A stretch of DNA of 64,000 bases from Cycas panzhihuaensis (taxonomy: Eukaryota; Cycadophyta), in the NCBI GenBank assembly GCA_023213395.1, contig CM041465.1, positions 106,461,741 through 106,525,740 of the forward strand, given 5' to 3'. Made by a program: the position numbers and the translations under genes. The number at the start of each line of letters is the position of its first letter. The first letter of the stretch is position 1. The notes below the pieces were generated by a model. The model was not told where the DNA came from. It did not search any database and saw only the letters and a list, made by a program, of their open reading frames with translations. Below are positions 61,213 to 64,000 of the stretch, one piece after another.

Positions 61213-62106
61213 AATAGTTTGATTACCAGTCCCTGAAGAAGTACTGGTTTGGCCTAACTGTCTTGCTCTTTGTTGAGGTGGCCCTTGGCCTTGAAATTGT
61301 CAGGGTTATAATTGAGGATTTAATTGACCTTGTGGACGATTTCCCATATTTCTTTCTCTTCCTCTTGCTATGTTATTTCCTCTGCCATGAGAGGGACCTT
61401 GATTTTTTGTGTAGCAAACTTCTTCTTCTACCTCAAAGGCTGCATCTAGAAGAGAGTCAGAGGCTATAAAGTTTGTATCAAAGGTCTTGTCAAATTCTAT
61501 AAACTTCTCAGCAAGTGCTTCGAAGTTGAGTGTCTTTAATGTTCCACTAGATTGAAGACTTCCAAGCAAGTTTTTATAATCAGGGACATGTAAACATGAT
61601 TGGATCAAAAATATCCAAGTGATGCATTGGGTCTTAAAGTCTTTGTCAATTGCCTGTTTGATTGGTCAACGGAGATCTATTATCTCATAAGCTCATCCCT
61701 TTTACATTTTTTATTTGTTTATTTTCAAAATAAGATGAACAAATTCTAAATCTAACTTTGTATCAAAGTTCTTTTTAAGAACTTCTAGGACCTTCCAGGT
61801 TGTATCATGTTCATCTTCATTTATCAAGTTGTACAAGGAGTGATCAATGACCAATAAAATTCCTGCATAAATCTTTTCATCATCTCTCTCCCATTATAGT
61901 TTAGTTGCAACATCTGTAGGAGCTGTTAGGGCGGATCCACTCGAAGCAGCTGTTGTAGTCATTGCCGGTGTGCTGGGTGTACGCTGTAAGTGGGCTCTCC
62001 AAAGGCCTTCATATTTTGTAGCATTTTTAATTCTAGTGTACCATATATCCCAATTTTCTTTGCCTTTCAATATGCAGTTAACATTTTACTTGAATTGAGA
62101 TGACAT
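61213..62106 (-). pseudogene. copia-2 gag
   Basis: Starts at the ATG at 62106 (MSSQFK), the same start as copia-1. A stop follows within ten codons, another after about 70, with further breaks near 61700 and 61300. The block TWKVLEVLKKNFDTKLDLEF matches copia-1. The best open stretch is 61306-61608 (SCLHVPDYKNLLGSLQSSGT, then an Arg/Gly-rich tail with GRGNNIARGRERN), a gag C-terminus before the knuckle. Gag forms the particle that holds element RNA. The plus-strand open frame at 61263-61469 is a shadow. Confidence 0.88.
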
Positions 62107-62309
62107 GGTGATGATGAAGAAGTAGAAGAGATGATAGAAGTATGTGCCATTAACACGTGTGGCTAGTACACCTGGTACAACAGGGATGTAGAAATGATTA
62201 TTATAATGAGAAGCAAGCAATGATTAACTATTTTTCAACAATTATATAAAAAATGAATATAAGTAATGATGTAAGAATGAGGCCTAATGTAGAGCTGACA
62301 AAGAGTGGT

Positions 62310-62730
62310 GATGTGTCATGCCACTAACCTCTCACTTATGTCCAAATGTATGTGAGGTTTCGATGCCTAAGGCTTTTAGTATACGATTACGGCCTTCACC
62401 CGCGATACCCACACCTACGCTTGGTGATGAAATCCAAGTCATAGTGGATCCCAGGTACTCTCAATCCTCACCCAGTTCACCAATGAGTAGCTATATACCT
62501 CCTCCAAAGAGTCAAATGGTACTGCGTATCCTACGGTTATGATGGATATTGGACCAGGTTAATTTTAATCTTGCATTAAGATTTTCAGTTTTCCCAGGTG
62601 GTTATCAGGATTATCCCTGATTAGAGGCCGTAGGTATGGCTAACCTATCCCTCCCGCACTATTCTGGTTAGGACCAGACCCAGTATGAAACTCACACCTC
62701 CCTTAGGGCCTGGACTTCGGCCAACCTTTG
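62310..62730 (-). other. Conserved leader of copia-2
   Basis: GC-richer than most of the window, with many CG dinucleotides. Homologous to 24644-25085 of copia-1. Example: GGTATCGCGGGTGAAGG on the minus strand here versus GGTATCACAAGTGAAGG in copia-1. The open frame at 62318-62542 on the plus strand is not supported as a gene. Confidence 0.75.
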
Positions 62731-62882
62731 TCTATTTCAACTAAGGCGAGTGTATTCACAAGTCAAGAACTGGTGGTATAGAATGTACAGATGAGATTCC
62801 TTTACGAATAGTGTAAGATGTTTCCATATAATTGAAAACTAAAATAGAAACTTGTCAAATGTGCTTGCTTGCTTTCGTGCTT

Positions 62883-62988
62883 GCTTTGTTGTTGCTGCTT
62901 TTGTGATGCTTTGTTGTTGCTGCTTTTGTGATGCTTTGTTGTTGTTACTGCTTTTGTGATGCTTTATTATTGTTGTTACTTTTGTGAT
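62883..62988. repeat. Tandem array of four 25/28-bp units
   Basis: Units start GCTTTGTTGTTG or GCTTTATTATTG and end CTTTTGTGAT, at 62883, 62908, 62933 and 62961, with lengths 25, 25, 28 and 28. The first two are identical. It lies in the copia-2 leader. Confidence 0.95.
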
Positions 62989-64000
62989 GCTTTATGCTAT
63001 GTGTGCAAATAGAAAAACATACTAGATTTAGTAGGGAAACTTGATGTTGCTTCCGATCTAAGATTTCCCTCGTTTTAGTACAATGTTTCCAAATATGATT
63101 TTGGAAGTTTTGATAAAAAATCCATAATGGGCTAAAAAATGGATCAACTTTCCACTAAAATGATGACTTTTATAAATCTATATGCATGCTATTTTGCCCT
63201 ATTTTGTGATTTTTTCACAAAATTTACAAATAATGATAAATAGGTATTTTTTTAGAAATTACAAATATAAAGGCCTAAATGATAAAATATAAATTTATGA
63301 TAGAAGGAAAGAGTGTTCATAATGATATTTCTAGTAGAGTTATGAAGTTAGATTTCAGAAAACACACAAAAACTTTTCTGCTCGAAAAAACACCAAAGTA
63401 AAATCATGCCAGATCAACTATCTCAGAATCATGACTTCAATATGTCAAAAGTTACATTTTGACATTTACATTAACTTTTCCTTTCACACCATCTACAAAA
63501 TCTTCCAAAAACTTAACCAAAATGCCCTTGCAAGGTCCTTTATGGGGTTGAGTAGGCAAAATCAGCAACTGTGAGAAACTTGCATAGATCTCACTAACCA
63601 GTGGATGAAATTTGATAACATTTATCTTAAACTAATATTAATACATAAATATACTAGATCCCTTAATAAAAATTTTAGATCTTCAGCTTATAATTGAAGG
63701 ATTTCATTAGGAAAAGTGTTTTAAATCACTTATCCACAAAATTTACCCTTTCTATCATAGCCAAAACTTGCTGTTGCAGGATGAATCTGAAGTTTCTCCA
63801 AAAGATAAAAATGATCCTCTAGTGAAGGCAACCTTGCATGCCAAATTTCATCAAATTCTGAGATGGTTGAATGTTTATGAAATTTTGGGCCTTTAATGCT
63901 TCCGGGACTATTCTGGCAGCCGAACGACTTCAAAAACCTGTATTCTTCACCTCTGAATTTCTGCACACATGTACAAAGTAGCAACATGTAAAATACTATA
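62989..64000. other. Distal leader of copia-2, nothing further recognised
   Basis: AT-rich sequence presumed to be copia-2 leader by distance. A minus-strand open stretch of 85 codons (63730-63987) has no recognisable domain. No primer site or LTR end was seen before the window edge. Confidence 0.4.

Larger units (their letters stand above)
59968..64000 (-). mobile_element. Ty1/copia element (copia-2), minus strand, 3'-truncated
   Basis: Same family as copia-1. Reading leftward there is a leader (62107 to the window edge), gag (62106 down to about 61200), protease and the first half of integrase, ending near 59968 where homology stops. RT, RNase H and the 3' LTR are missing. By comparison with copia-1 (2.0-kb leader), the 5' LTR should lie just beyond the right window edge. 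It is the least decayed element here, with one open frame of 376 codons. Confidence 0.85.

Noticed and set aside
62310-62760. GC-richer block, considered as a host exon or organellar insert
   Set aside because: It aligns by eye to the copia-1 leader at 24644-25085, so it is element leader.
63730-63987. 85-codon minus-strand open frame at the window edge
   Set aside because: No recognisable domain; the position suggests copia-2 leader, so no gene was called.

Overview
This window looks like intergenic DNA from a large, repeat-rich plant nuclear genome. It is very AT-rich. I found no intact host gene, tRNA, rRNA or CRISPR array. Almost every recognisable coding trace belongs to a decayed LTR retrotransposon of the Ty3/gypsy or Ty1/copia type. 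The old nested insertions full of stop codons would suit a gymnosperm or another giant-genome seed plant, but nothing here proves the species.

Layout. At 240-2930 lies a chromodomain-bearing gypsy pol remnant (+). At 3100-4290 is a gypsy gag remnant (-), with a degenerate 37-bp tandem array (4350-4925) just upstream of it. At 5814-8820 is a structurally complete minus-strand LTR element with no visible coding capacity. From 8826 to 15571 there is little beyond a 240-bp (TA)n tract and short duplications. A copia pseudogene (+) occupies 16146-20263. A gypsy element called G2 here (21190-33334) is split within its gag/pol by a structurally complete copia element (copia-1, 23169-30757, duplication AAAAA).

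A second gypsy element, G1, runs from about 34440 to 58110 and is the backbone of the right half. Its gag is split by a tandem chromovirus with three LTRs and two internal regions (35072-45907, duplication AGCCT). Its RT is missing and replaced by a fragment of a minus-strand LTR element (about 47500-49480). Its integrase is split by a non-coding minus-strand LTR element (50386-54683). Downstream of pol it carries a 2.4-kb accessory reading frame with a plant-mobile-domain-like segment and a coiled coil. An orphan LTR with a primer-binding site follows (58377-58714). The right end is a minus-strand copia (copia-2, 59968 to the window edge) of the same family as copia-1. It has the longest open frame in the window, 376 codons.

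How the parts relate. The elements replicated by reverse transcription primed, where a primer site is visible, by a tRNA-iMet-like sequence (TGGTATCAGAGC and variants). They inserted into each other over time, so the relative order can be read: G1 is older than its two guests, and G2 is older than copia-1. Decay is dominated by C-to-T and G-to-A changes, which created most of the stops and removed many catalytic and zinc-binding residues. This fits deamination of methylated cytosine in silenced DNA.
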